A stretch of DNA of 64,000 bases from Perkinsus olseni (lineage: Eukaryota; Perkinsozoa; Perkinsida; Perkinsidae): assembly GCA_013115135.1 (NCBI GenBank), contig JABANP010000034.1:172075-236074 (forward strand), read 5' to 3'. The translations under genes were made by a program, and so were the position numbers. Positions 11,930 through 23,290 of the stretch are shown in pieces; within the stretch, counting starts at the first letter, position 1, and the number at the start of each line of letters is the position of its first letter. The notes under the pieces were generated by a model. It worked only from the letters and a program-made list of their open reading frames with translations, ran no database searches and was not told the DNA's origin.

Positions 11930-12740
11930 ATCCTACATGCTGCGATGACTCTCTCGTCCCATCCCTCTGCATGAAGGCACGTACCTTGCTACTGATGCGA
12001 GCCCTGTGCTCATCTGCCGTCTCTATGTCAGCGGGTGTTTCGAAAGCAGCCCTCGAGGACTTCACAGCAGCAACAGTAGCAACAGGTCGGCTTTGCCGAC
12101 CACTGACGCGGCGACTCCTCACTTGTTCTTGTTGGTGTCCGTAACTGCACGAGTGGTGGGTGGTATGGCGGCCAACTCCACCTCACTGCGATTGTTGGTG
12201 GTGTCGGTTGAACTGCCACTGCGTAACGAGACCGTTCAGCTCTTTAAAGTCCGCTCGAGCTGCTGCGATGATGGGATTGAGGGTGCCCGGACACTCCTCA
12301 TTCATACTTCCTCCAATGGATGGAATAGCTGCACCGCTAGAGAGGGAGATCTGACCATCTGTCCAATGAGGCTAATCGATCGACCGGGGATGAACCAGAA
12401 CGTAGCCCCGGGAGCGGTCGGCATAACCACACCTCGACCAACACAAGGCATACACGTTAACATTGCGAAGCTCAAGCTTGTTATTCGTAATCGTTCGGAG
12501 AAGACGACTGAGGTGGCAAACAAACAGACATTGATGCGGGTCCTTCCAGAGTCGCGTGATAACGCGAAAAAGACAATAATAGAATATACATCAGCGATGT
12601 GAGCTGGCTCGAGCCAGCTGTTGGCTCCCTCATTAGAGAGTGTTGCAGCTTTGACCGACGACTCGAAGACGAAAACTCCTAGAGCTCCCATGAACCTTAC
12701 ATGTTACGAGCGCCGCATCCACGTGACTGCAAGAATAAAT
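11930..12740. other. No confident gene; flank duplicated downstream of MFS copies
   Basis: I recognise no protein. The segment near 12420-12480 resembles that near 14755-14830: both contain CATAACCACACCTCGA and a nearby CAACACAA. The duplication that produced MFS copies 1 and 2 therefore included some 3' flank, which has since diverged. Confidence 0.4.
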
Positions 12741-12754
12741 CGGAATAGTACTGT

Positions 12755-14203
12755 TCAAAAGGACGACTTTCGACGATGGGGAGATTCGCAGGAAGGGGAG
12801 ACGGACGCTCCAATGCTTCTCGTAACAAGCCAAACAGTTGGCGTGCCAAGCAGGAAGATCCCCCAACATAACCAAAACTGGATGGAATACTCTACCCTCA
12901 ATCGGGGAAGATCGACCATCCAAGCTATAGCTGCTCCGAAGGACTGAATCCCCTTGTAGAAGCCCATGTATTTCGCAGCCAATGTGGCGTTGTTGGCCGA
13001 TATAGCTCCCATTATCCAGTAAGAAAATGTTTGCACAATGGAATCTCCAAAACCATAAAGAATAAGGACAATACACGGGTACCAGTAGGTGGTATGGGTT
13101 AGATCAATCCTGTCAGCGTCTGCGACTATATTAGTATAACGATCATACCCACCTTGGTAACCATATTGGAGGTAGCATCCCAACGCGTAAACAATGTTGA
13201 ATGATATGAAGACGAACCAGAAGCCCATTACACCGCGAGCCCTGAGTGTCCTCCTTGGGTTATCAAGCAACAGTCCACACGTCCACGCACCGACCATCTG
13301 AGCTAACCAATACAAGGCCGAGTTCAACCCGCGAGTTCTGACTGTGAATAGTACACCGTTGACGCCGTTGAATACATAAGTGTAGAAATAATTCGAACCA
13401 AAGAATAAGATGAACAGCATAAGCATGTTCTTATCAAGAATAACCGAGGCCGCTCCGGTGAACTCCTCCTTGACTCCTTTCAGTGGAACGATCACTGCAC
13501 GACTTCCATTCTCCAGAACAACCTTCGACGGATCGCGTAACAAAAGGAAGGCAGCCACAGACCCCATAATCATAACCGCTATAAAGACGAAATACGAAGC
13601 AGGACTAGCCGTATCAGTTTCTGTGCCGAAGTTGATTGCTAGCTGCAGTACTCCACCAACGAAGCCACCCAGATTGAAGATCACCCAAAATACTGCGATG
13701 TAATGCCCTTTACGATCCTGTGGAGCATATGCCAGTATTAGCGCCCCTTGTGCTGTCCAAAGCCATCCCGCACCGAAGCCTAGAATAGCACCAGCCAAGA
13801 TGAAGAGCCAACCAGTATTGGCTATATGACCAGAGATGTACGCAGCAGCAGCGTAGAAGGCGTAAGTTAAGCCCCCGGCACCCATTAAGAGTCGCGGGCC
13901 GAGCAGGTTGAAAAAGAATCCACCGAAATAGCCGAAGACAGCGAAGCAGGCATAAAGGGCGATGTTGGCAGGGTCGTTTGCCGAAGGGTTAGCGTTGCCA
14001 GCTCCACCGAGACCTTGTAGAGCATTGAAGAATCCCGGACAACAAAAGCATATCCATCCCGTGATGAGGACTTGCGTGTACCCTTTATTGAGAAAAGGGA
14101 TGCGCAGAGGAATTGGACTAGACTGCATCTGGTCCCCCGTTGAGCTTCCCCTGGCTTCGTTGCCTTCGGGAGGAGGCTTGGCGATTCCCAGAGGTGTTAC
14201 CAT
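12755..14203 (-). CDS. UNC93-like MFS membrane transporter, copy 1
   Basis: A single open frame of 482 aa without introns. It has about ten to twelve hydrophobic segments beginning with VLITGWICFCCPGFFNAL and GGFFFNLLGPRLLMGAGG, typical of the UNC93/DUF895 branch of the major facilitator superfamily found in fungi and protists. Other landmarks are GFGAGWLWTAQGALILAYA and YWYPCIVLILYGFGDS. It should be an integral membrane protein; the substrate is unknown. About 1.4 kb of it is almost identical to copy 2 (14881-16332), while the first 25 or so residues differ. The start at 14203 was chosen because copy 2 has an equivalent Met before PKPPPEGN. Confidence 0.9.
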   Translation of the reverse strand: MVTPLGIAKPPPEGNEARGSSTGDQMQSSPIPLRIPFLNKGYTQVLITGWICFCCPGFFNALQGLGGAGNANPSANDPANIALYACFAVFGYFGGFFFNLLGPRLLMGAGGLTYAFYAAAAYISGHIANTGWLFILAGAILGFGAGWLWTAQGALILAYAPQDRKGHYIAVFWVIFNLGGFVGGVLQLAINFGTETDTASPASYFVFIAVMIMGSVAAFLLLRDPSKVVLENGSRAVIVPLKGVKEEFTGAASVILDKNMLMLFILFFGSNYFYTYVFNGVNGVLFTVRTRGLNSALYWLAQMVGAWTCGLLLDNPRRTLRARGVMGFWFVFISFNIVYALGCYLQYGYQGGYDRYTNIVADADRIDLTHTTYWYPCIVLILYGFGDSIVQTFSYWIMGAISANNATLAAKYMGFYKGIQSFGAAIAWMVDLPRLRVEYSIQFWLCWGIFLLGTPTVWLVTRSIGASVSPSCESPHRRKSSF

Positions 14204-14880
14204 ATGCTCCGGAGTGAACTAACCAGCTAACAGTTACTGCCACTATGACCATCACAGAACGATAAACACCTCCCTTGATGGTTGAATCGATTGATGAAAG
14301 TTGCCCGATGAACCTCCCCAAGTTGACGATTTGCAAGATCCAACGGTGCCATGCAAAAGGCTCTCCATTGCGTCAGTACTAGGATCTCGAGAACTCCGGG
14401 CGACTAGTCGGAAACAGATACGCGTTGGTGAGCACTTCCCGCGCAACACGAAATGCCCCCCACAGTGGCAAAAGGACGATGATGGGAGAGTTTCCAACAC
14501 ACGGTTCTCCCCGCCGTCGGCTGACAGGCGCCAAAAAACCAACTGGAACGACGTGTTCCTTGACAACGTTGCTTGCCAACGAAATGTTACGATATTTTAC
14601 GAGGCCTTGCAGGCCGCCAGGTGATCCCAGCGCAGTCAAATGGGCTCCGAAAGAGCGGCCCAAGCAGACCGGGTCCTAGCACAGGGATTCCAACGTCACT
14701 GGCCTCGTGGAAAGAATAATTTAAGGAGTAAAGGAGTGCCGATGATGTAGTGGTTGACATAACCACACCTCGAGCAACACAAAGCATACTCCTTGACATT
14801 GGGTAAGCTCATACTCGCTTGAGGGAAGCTCAAGCATGATTGTTCGAGGGGAAAAAGATAATGAATCAGAATAGTACTGT
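14204..14880. other. Spacer between MFS copies with a dispersed homologous segment
   Basis: Minus-strand frames near 14380-14680 resemble 8870-9232. A short block (about 14390-14460, GAFRVAREVLTNAY on the minus strand) resembles 16510-16580 upstream of MFS copy 2 (GAFHDALEMLKNAY). These could be upstream exons of a neighbouring gene family; I cannot assemble them. Confidence 0.35.
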
Positions 14881-16332
14881 TCAAAAAAACGACTTTCGAC
14901 GATGGGGAGATTCGCAGGAAGGGGAGACGGACACTCCAATGCTTCTCGTAACAAGCCAAACAGTTGGCGTGCCAAGCAGGAAGATCCCCCAACATAACCA
15001 AAACTGGATGGAATACTCTACCCTCAATTGGGGAAGATCGACCATCCAAGCTATAGCTGCTCCGAAGGACTGAATCCCCTTGTAAAAGCCCATGTATTTC
15101 GCAGCCAATGTGGCGTTGTTGGCCGATATAGCTCCCATTATCCAGTAAGAAAATGTTTGCACAATGGAATCTCCAAAACCATAAAGAATAAGGACAATAC
15201 ACGGGTACCAGTAGGTGGTATGGGTTAGATCAATCCTGTCAGCGTCTGCGACTATATTAGTATAACGATCATACCCACCTTGGTAACCATATTGGAGGTA
15301 GCATCCCAACGCGTAAACAATGTTGAATGATATGAAGACGAACCAGAAGCCCATTACACCGCGAGCCCTGAGTGTCCTCCTTGGGTTATCAAGCAACAGT
15401 CCACACGTCCACGCACCGACCATCTGAGCTGACCAATACAAGGCCGAGTTCAACCCGCGAGTTCTGACTGTAAATAGTACACCGTTGACGCCGTTGAAGA
15501 CATAAGTGTAGAAATAAGTCGAACCAAAGAATAAGATGAACAGCATAAGCATGTTCTTATCAAGAATAACCGAGGCCGCTCCGGTGAACTCCTCCTTGAC
15601 TCCTTTCAGTGGAACGATCACCGCACGACTTCCATTCTCCAGAACAACCTTCGACGGATCGCGTAACAAAAGGAAGGCAGCCACAGACCCCATAATCATA
15701 ACCGCTATAAAGACGAAATACGAAGCAGGACTAGCCGTATCAGTTTCTGTGCCGAAGTTGATTGCTAGCTGCAGTACTCCACCAACGAAGCCACCCAGAT
15801 TGAAGATCACCCAAAATACTGCGATGTAATGCCCTTTACGATCCTGTGGAGCATATGCCAGTATTAGCGCCCCTTGTGCTGTCCAAAGCCATCCCGCACC
15901 GAAGCCTAGAATAGCACCAGCCAAGATGAAGAGCCAACCAGTATTGGCTATATGACCAGAGATGTACGCAGCAGCAGCGTAGAAGGCGTAAGTTAAGCCC
16001 CCGGCACCCATTAAGAGTCGCGGGCCGAGCAGGTTGAAAAAGAATCCACCGAAATAGCCGAAGACAGCGAAGCAGGCATAAAGGGCGATGTTGGCAGGGT
16101 CGTTTGCCGAAGGGTTAGCGTTGCCAGCTCCACCGAGACCTTGTAGAGCATTGAAGAATCCCGGACAACAAAAGCATATCCATCCCGTGATGAGGACTTG
16201 CGTGTACCCTTTATTGAGAAAAGGGATGCGCAGAGGAATTGGACTAGACTGCATCTGTTCTCCTGGTGAGCTCCCACCGACTGACCCGTTGCCTTCGGGA
16301 GGAGGCTTAGGGACTCCTAAAAGTGCTGTCAT
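14881..16332 (-). CDS. UNC93-like MFS membrane transporter, copy 2
   Basis: Intron-free frame of 483 aa from a Met at 16332 (MTALLGVPKPPPEGNG); an in-frame Met at 16458 would add 42 residues but has no counterpart in copy 1. From QMQSSPIPLRIPF to the C-terminus it matches copy 1 except for a few substitutions such as FGSTYFYTYVF for FGSNYFYTYVF and YWSAQMV for YWLAQMV. The near-identity extends a little past the stop codon, pointing to a recent duplication or conversion about 2126 bp away. Same family and expected topology as copy 1. Confidence 0.9.
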   Translation of the reverse strand: MTALLGVPKPPPEGNGSVGGSSPGEQMQSSPIPLRIPFLNKGYTQVLITGWICFCCPGFFNALQGLGGAGNANPSANDPANIALYACFAVFGYFGGFFFNLLGPRLLMGAGGLTYAFYAAAAYISGHIANTGWLFILAGAILGFGAGWLWTAQGALILAYAPQDRKGHYIAVFWVIFNLGGFVGGVLQLAINFGTETDTASPASYFVFIAVMIMGSVAAFLLLRDPSKVVLENGSRAVIVPLKGVKEEFTGAASVILDKNMLMLFILFFGSTYFYTYVFNGVNGVLFTVRTRGLNSALYWSAQMVGAWTCGLLLDNPRRTLRARGVMGFWFVFISFNIVYALGCYLQYGYQGGYDRYTNIVADADRIDLTHTTYWYPCIVLILYGFGDSIVQTFSYWIMGAISANNATLAAKYMGFYKGIQSFGAAIAWMVDLPQLRVEYSIQFWLCWGIFLLGTPTVWLVTRSIGVSVSPSCESPHRRKSFF

Positions 16333-16459
16333 GAGTTCCCGGAGCGAAACAACTGCCCAAAAGAGACTGTCACCGCCACTATCATGATGAGAACCCCCTT
16401 GATGATTGAACTGATTGATAAGGGCTCCCAGATAGACCGACGTAGCCTTCGCAACCACG

Positions 16460-17860
16460 AAGTTAACGATTCAATAATTTCTCGAGCCCGTCGGAACAGG
16501 ATCTCAGGGAATCCGCACTACTAATCGTCATCTGATACGCATTCTTGAGCATTTCCAACGCATCATGGAATGCCCCGACAGCACGCACAATGTGCGGTGC
16601 AAGTTAGTATAGGATTGGCCGTTACGGGCAAACCGAGAAGGGGTATTTCTACTGCGATTAATCGGCCAGGTCATGAGAATATGTAGGAGCCAAGCTATAC
16701 GAGACAGGTAACTTTGCCGGCATAAACCCTCTGCAGCTTTTGAGATATCGTTCTGCATGCTGCCGGGCTCAGGTTCATACACCGAACAATAGCTGGTCGG
16801 CCTCGGCTGCACAATGGACTTACGTCGGCAAAACGAGACTAACGCGATCTCTCTTGGTACAGTCTGAGTCCAGTTTGATCAACACCAGCACCATGTCACA
16901 ACAGCGATCGACTCTTATGCTTCCCATCAAGCAGTGCAGCAGGTATCCGGATTCCGGAGAACTCGAAACGACTGAACAAGGAGAATGACCTTCCAGCCTG
17001 CCCTATCATAATGAGTCTGCCTGCTTAGCAGAAGCTCATCTCGTGGAAGCCATAGGCACGGTTCCCTGAGTTCTACGCTGGACCATCGGCCCGAGTAGTC
17101 CAGGATATATACTTTCCGCTCCATCTCTCAAGAGACGCCTGCACCATCCAAATATCCTCGACCAAGCTAATTATTTCGGCAGCCCGCTGCCGGCGGCAGG
17201 TGACCAAGGTCAAAAAGATGGAGCCATAAAAGCTATCCCGCCGACGCCGAAGTGTCTTCCACATCTGGTCTCCCACAGAACAATAACAACGGTTGAGGTG
17301 CCGAGCGCTCTGATAGGAACACGGCCTACAACTGTCGACAAGCTTCCGACTACTGGAAACGACGGGCTGTTATGCAGCTGCGGAAAAAACTGAGCTAAGC
17401 CCGAGCAGTCGTAGGACGAAATCGATGCAGACTCCACCCAGAGAGAGGATAGACGCTGGTAAGCAATCCTAAAATCCACCCCACTACACTTTGGTGATGT
17501 ATCTACAAGCCACAAGCACGATGTCTTCAATCTGAAGCTAACTTCGGGCAACGCAGAACAGTTACAGACGTGGGAAACATATTACCGAAGCGGAAGCCTC
17601 AAGCTGAGATATATGAGATACCTATGCGACTGGAAAATGAAATTGCATTACGGGTGAGCAACCCCCCTCTGGTGAATGACTCCCGAGGAAGTACCGAGCT
17701 GATGAGTTGTGCGATCTACATCCACCCCTCATACACGATGTACGACGCGGACTCCAGCGGGGCTACCACAAGAGCTGAATGAGCGAAATAAATGAATGAT
17801 AGGCGAGGAAAGGTACAGACAACATCTACACTGGGGCCGCGGTTGCAGGTCCGTACCTCG
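16460..17860. other. Spacer upstream of MFS copy 2, no gene recognised
   Basis: Apart from the short block at 16510-16580 that resembles 14390-14460, I see no motif or exon chain I can support. A 113-codon minus-strand frame at 17210-17551 has no recognisable domain. Confidence 0.35.
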
Positions 17861-17871
17861 AGTTTATGCAG

Positions 17872-19291
17872 CTACCTGTCTGCAGAGGACACCACATCTC
17901 CGTCAAGAGAAACCTCCACTGACTCTGTTCCAATCTTCCTCGTAACGAGCCATGTGGTCGGCATGCTGATGAGGAAGATTCCCCAACATATCCAAAATTG
18001 AGTCGTATAAGCTACCCTCAACTCAGGGAGATCGACGATGAAGGATGACGTAGCTCCGATGCATTCAACAGCTTTGTAAAAGCCGGTATACTTAGCAGCC
18101 AATGTGGCATTAGCGGCGGAAAGGGTACCCAGTATCCAGTAGGTATAAATCTGTATGATCGAATCTCCAAAACCATAAAGAATAAGGACAATACACGGGT
18201 ACCGAGTAGGTGGTATGGGTTAGATCAATCCTGTCAGCGTCTGCGACTATATTAGTATAACGATCATACCCACCTTGGTAACCATATTGGAGGTAGCATC
18301 CCAACGCGTAAACAATGTTGAATGATATGAAGACGAACCAGAAGCCCATTACACCGCGAGCCCTGAGTGTCCTCCTTGGGTTATCAAGCAACAGTCCACA
18401 CGTCCACGCACCGACCATCTGAGCTAACCAATACAAGGCCGAGTTCAACCCGCGAGTTCTGACTGTGAATAGTACACCGTTGACGCCGTTGAATACATAA
18501 GTGTAGAAATAATTCGAACCAAAGAATAAGATGAACAGCATAAGCATGTTCTTATCAAGAATAACCGAGGCCGCTCCGGTGAACTCCTCCTTGACTCCTT
18601 TCAGTGGAACGATCACCGCACGACTTCCATTCTCCAGAACAACCTTCGACGGATCGCGTAACAAAAGGAAGGCAGCCACAGACCCCATAATCATAACCGC
18701 TATAAAGACGAAATACGAAGCAGGACTAGCCGTATCAGTTTCTGTGCCGAAGTTGATTGCTAGCTGCAGTACTCCGCCAACGAAGCCACCCAGATTGAAG
18801 ATCACCCAAAATACTGCGATGTAATGCCCTTTACGATCCTGTGGAGCATATGCCAGTATTAGCGCCCCTTGTGCTGTCCAAAGCCATCCCGCACCGAAGC
18901 CTAGAATAGCACCAGCCAAGATGAAGAGCCAACCAGTATTGGCTATATGACCAGAGATGTACGCAGCAGCAGCGTAGAAGGCGTAAGTTAAGCCCCCGGC
19001 ACCCATTAAGAGTCGGGGGCCGAGCAGGTTGAAGAAGAATCCACCGAAATAACTGAAAGTGGCAGCGGACACACCAAGCGCGATGCTTGCCGGGTCGGCA
19101 GCAGAAGGGTTAGCATTGCCAGCTCCACCGAGACCTGCAAGGGCGTTGAAGAAGCCGGGGAGGCAGAAAAAGATGAGCCCGATGATGATAACCTGAGTGT
19201 ATCCCCTGCTGAGTACAGGGACTGGTGAGGGCTGCTTTGAGAGGTTATCCTCCACCAGGAAAGAGTCATCATCTCGAGACGACGATGTCAT
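17872..19291 (-). CDS. UNC93-like MFS transporter, copy 3, mosaic and frameshifted
   Basis: The N-terminal part (MTSSSRDDDSFLVEDN..., start 19291) and the C-terminal part (KYTGFYKAVECIGATSSFIV... to a stop at 17872-17874) are clearly diverged from copies 1 and 2. The central segment of about 0.85 kb (about 18170-19018) is almost identical to them at DNA level. The sharp boundaries fit gene conversion. One extra G near 18204, in a stretch otherwise shared by all three copies, shifts the frame within the conserved TYWYPCIVLILYGFGD block; after it the reading frame is open again to a normal end. It is either a new pseudogene or an intact gene with an assembly indel. Predicted multi-pass membrane protein. 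Confidence 0.8.
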
Positions 19292-19495
19292 TCACTAGTC
19301 GCGAACTGATGACCGAGAGATCCTGCGAAGAACGTGCAACTCAGTGGTTGCTAGTCGAGGACTCCAACCAACTGATGGCCGACGTGATAGGCGAACCCCA
19401 ACAACGATCAGCGAAACTGAAACTAAATTCGGAAACGACGGCACATGATAATCACCACGGGGCTCAATCGGTCGTATTTGCTGGCAGGGCACTCT

Positions 19496-22340
19496 TCAGG
19501 CCTTCCAATCCCGGAAAGCACGACAAGGGTGGTAACGTCCGTAGCAACTGGGAGAGAGAGGTTCAACACCTTCTCCATTATCAACAATGATACCCCTACT
19601 GACCTCCCTGTGGTCAGCAGTGAGCTGTGACATAAGCCTTGGATCTTTCACAAAACGGCGACATATCTCTCTGATGAGCTCGGTGGTCTCGGGACCCGGA
19701 TTACCCTGTTGGCCTTCTGCCTCTGAAACATACGAAGATAATTGACACACGTTTCGAGAGGGCATACCCATAATGTTACGGACCAATGCCTGTATGATAG
19801 ATACCCCATATCGCGCATGGTAAACCCAAGTTGCATTGCCCCTATGCCGAAGCTGCTGAGCGATATCCTCTAAATCAGAAGGGTGAATGGAGGCGCAACC
19901 CTGAAAACGAACAACGACGAAGTCATTCTTAACAATACGAGTAGTTACTGAAGAAAGCTTTTAGCTGCTTCAAAGCCGAAACGGAACCCGGAAGCTTGAG
20001 GTCAAGGCTCCTCGGAATGGACGAAGCCCTCAGATTGGTATCGTGACAGCTCCTATCACTCATTCGCTTGCTGCCAAGCGCACGAGCTCGGGTCAATCGA
20101 TGATTCCAAGCATTCAATCATACTGGTGGCAACTCTCTGAGATTCACGCTGAGATTTCAGACTATTGTGGTAGCCAGATGAGATGATCGGCGTCGACACA
20201 AGTCGGACACGCATGACATTCACCAACGATCAGGATACTCTTCACTACCAACCTCTGCATATTCTCTGTTAATTTCTTGGACCGTACACACGAGTATACT
20301 TACCTGTATGAGTATACCCACTGGAAGCAGTGGAGCCCTCTCAGCGAATGCTCTTCCCGCGGAGCGATACAATTGACCACAACTCACATTTGAGCCCTCA
20401 GAAGAGTCCTTCCCTGGGCCGCTGAGGCGTCTGCAGGAATTATCAAGAACCACTAGAGCCATCAGACTAGCATGGTGATCCACTCACCGACACGCCGGCA
20501 GTATGAGGAGAAGCTGATTTCCATCAAGAAGATCGACAGCAGGCAACAGCCTAGCCGCCACCATATCCGAAAACTCAGGGCACTCTAAGCCAAGTCGATG
20601 CATGGCATATAACTGACAAACAGAAAATACAGCTATACTCACTGCTGTGATAGCCTTAAGGGGAGCGAATGATGAATCATAATCATTAACGGCACTAATA
20701 GGAGCTCTGGTGATCACACACGGTCTTCGATGATCTGAATCTGTAAGTTAATCTTCGGGGCACAGTGGTAATTACGCAGGAGAAATTCGAGAGATGAACG
20801 CGTCCGCCAGGAACGCGTCGGGCTCAAACTAGAACGAGTATTCACCTCGAATACTACCAAACTGCATGCTGTAGGCAGATGCTTCGATAGAGATTCCTCT
20901 TCATCAGCCACTCTCTCGGCGATATGTCCAAACATAGCGGACACAGCATCCGGAGGACTCGATATGGAGCTTACCGAAGGCGAATGAAATCTGATTCAAC
21001 CCTATACATTCGGAACCTAGTGTCATGGCTGAGAACGAACCATAACCTTCGAGAGTAGTAATCGTGTTAGAGCGTGCGGCCACTACCTGCCCGATGTCAA
21101 TCAACGATAACCTCTCCACTGAGTCTCCTACTATATCAGCTAGAATATTCATAAACGCTGCATCTTCAAAACGTAATTTAGCCAGAGCCATGGCCACGTT
21201 GGCGAGGCCCTGTCCGAAGGCTTCTTCGCCCAGCTTAGCCGAGCTGGACTGAGGTCATCATGATATCTCTGACGCCGACGAGAAGTAGGATAGGCGGTTA
21301 CCACAAGAGATCGGTTGCGATGCCCTTCTTTGATACAGGCCAATATATGAGCGATTATATCCTTGGTGATCTCGTTGTTGCGCAGTGGTTCGATCGAAAC
21401 TATCGAACTTAGGGTCATGCCGAATCTGAATCGTGGTCATGGTTATTCACGGTGAAGAAAACCAGGGTTGTAGATGTGCCTTACTCTCGGAGAGGGGTCC
21501 TGTACGATAGCTTTCCCCGCAAGCTCGACAGGATATTGGAACAAGCTTCTATCGAGTGGTCCTGTGGTAAGACTGGCGATGACTCCGACGACCTGAAGCA
21601 GTAAGGGTTCCTCGCCTCAAGAACCGCTCCCTTCTTATAGACGAATGGTCATATAGAAGCTCAAATCCCGGCCGAGTGAATCTCTTCGGCACTGCCAACA
21701 CTACATCGTATGCTCTTTCCTACGTTGCCGATGTGACCTCTCCTTCATATACCGTTCTATCGCCTTCAGCGTGAGAACCTGTGAGAGTTGTCGGCTTGGA
21801 AGTGGCATCAATGAAGAGACAGGGAGATCTACCCAATCGACGTGCTCATTACCAAGTCTTGAGAATTGAACTTTTGTAGATTTGCTGGTACTACGAGGCA
21901 CGCAGCAACTGCCGAGAACGCCTTGTCCACAGTAGGCCATCCATTCTGAGACCGGAAATACCTGCCAACGAAGAAACGTAGAGCTACCTATTGATGATGG
22001 TTATTACATCATTACTGGGACCTGGTACATGATTGAAGAGTTAGACTCAGCTTCATCGGTCCAAGCTCTGCCAAGGCATCCTCGGAGGCAGCTATGGCAG
22101 CTAATGTACTAGCCCAGTCCTCGGGTGTATCGTCCTTTAGCGTGGAAGTGGAAACACAGTACCTGGCATCGCACGAAGTATGAGGCAGAAGCTAGAAGAT
22201 TATCGATGTCGATACTACATGCTCTGCTGCCCAGCGTGTGGCTGCCGTGCATAACGCCCCTGACAAGAGGGTTGGAGGAGCAAGCTGGAATGCTGAGTTG
22301 TGGCCCTCGCTCCAAGTACTGAGAGTCTGGTGGAGGGCAT
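19496..22340 (-). CDS. Probable mitochondrial RAP/FASTK-like helical-repeat protein
   Basis: Multi-exon gene. The N-terminus (start 22340, MPSTRLSVLGARATTQH) is Arg/Ser/Gln-rich without acidic residues, as in mitochondrial presequences; a phase-consistent 56-nt intron follows. Further exons lie at about 22000-22145, 21720-21900, 21240-21440, 20945-21235, 20714-20935, 20484-20710, 20220-20480 and 19496-19945. The middle exons contain helical segments such as FGQGLANVAMALAKLRF and KDIIAHILACIKEGH, resembling the repeats before RAP domains in alveolate and FAST-kinase proteins. The last exon (...GCASIHPSDLEDIAQQL to ...RAFRDWKA) ends at a TGA at 19496-19498. Such proteins act in organelle RNA processing. 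The family call is tentative; a gene here is well supported by reading frame. Confidence 0.5.
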
Positions 22341-22650
22341 GATGAAGCGGCGGGGAATATCCACAAACGGCAGTACTGCAGACTGTGCAAACCGTTAACT
22401 ACGATTTCAGTCAAGGGAATTATGCCAAACACAAGTACGTGTTACAGGCACGAGATGGACGCAATAATACGCTATGCAAGCGGAGGAGAGGGCAGTATAC
22501 CATTTGATAGAGGAAGTGCCGAGGAGGTCTGAACAGTGTATGATGAGAGAAACTACTTACCATTATTACGGCAACTTAGGCAGCAACAATGATACAGGAA
22601 TTGAAGCACTAGGTAATGGAGATACTAGAACTGATGAACGGGCATGATAA

Positions 22651-23217
22651 TCACTTTTTCTCCCCGCTCTTGCTGCTTGGGTCGGCGTTGGTTGCCGGTG
22701 ATGACACTGGATTCGGCTCTTGGAGGGGGAACAATTTCATTCCAGGGAAGAATACCTGTAATGGTCTTGAACGACCAACACCTCCCAAGCCGGAGACTAT
22801 CACGATGGCCGATGTACTATTGAGCTTACCGATCCTCTGAAGAGGAGTGGAATCAATGGGCGCTGCGGTTGCGACTTCGGTCGAGGTGGCGTGGTTCCAT
22901 CGTGCGTTGTAGAACACTCAGGCTTGGATCTAGGCTGCGAACGCTGCAGCAAAGTCGCTACCGGTACTTGCTGCTGTGGTGACTCATCCGTAGTAGCGGG
23001 AGAGGACGGTTGTGGCGACGAGAGCGTCACACACTCAGGTATGGACGGTAGAGTAGAGGGCACTGGTATCGATACGATCTTAGTGGGATCGCCGCCAGGG
23101 CGCATACTCTGACGAAGGACCAATGGAAAGAAGCGAAGTATTTGCCAAATAGCCAAATATTACTCCCTGTCCGCTAGCAGCACGAGAAGGTAGCTTGCCT
23201 CGAGCCCTGGCTACCAT
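22651..23217 (-). CDS. Small Pro/Ser-rich protein of unknown function
   Basis: A start at 23217 (MVARARGKLPSRAASGQG) joins through a 55-nt intron to a Pro/Ser/Thr-rich exon (SMRPGGDPTKIVSIPVPS...) and through a 78-nt intron to a last exon VFFPGMKLFPLQEPNPV... ending in GEKK with stop at 22651-22653. The intron phases agree. Basic at the N-terminus and otherwise low-complexity, so probably disordered. No domain recognised. It lies just downstream of the cytochrome b5 gene on the same strand. Confidence 0.45.
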
Positions 23218-23290
23218 GTCAGGTGGACAGGAGCCTCCAATCACTGGACCGAGGCGTGCCTAGAGAGTCGGCAAAGCAGCTTCTTCGAGA

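Noticed and set aside
12006..12602. 198-codon plus-strand open frame as a gene
   Set aside because: No recognisable motif, overlaps a minus-strand open frame of similar quality, and lies in a flank duplicated near the MFS genes.
16332..16458. Upstream Met at 16458 as the start of MFS copy 2
   Set aside because: The extra residues have no counterpart in copy 1 and do not look like a signal or membrane segment; the Met at 16332 aligns with the copy 1 start.
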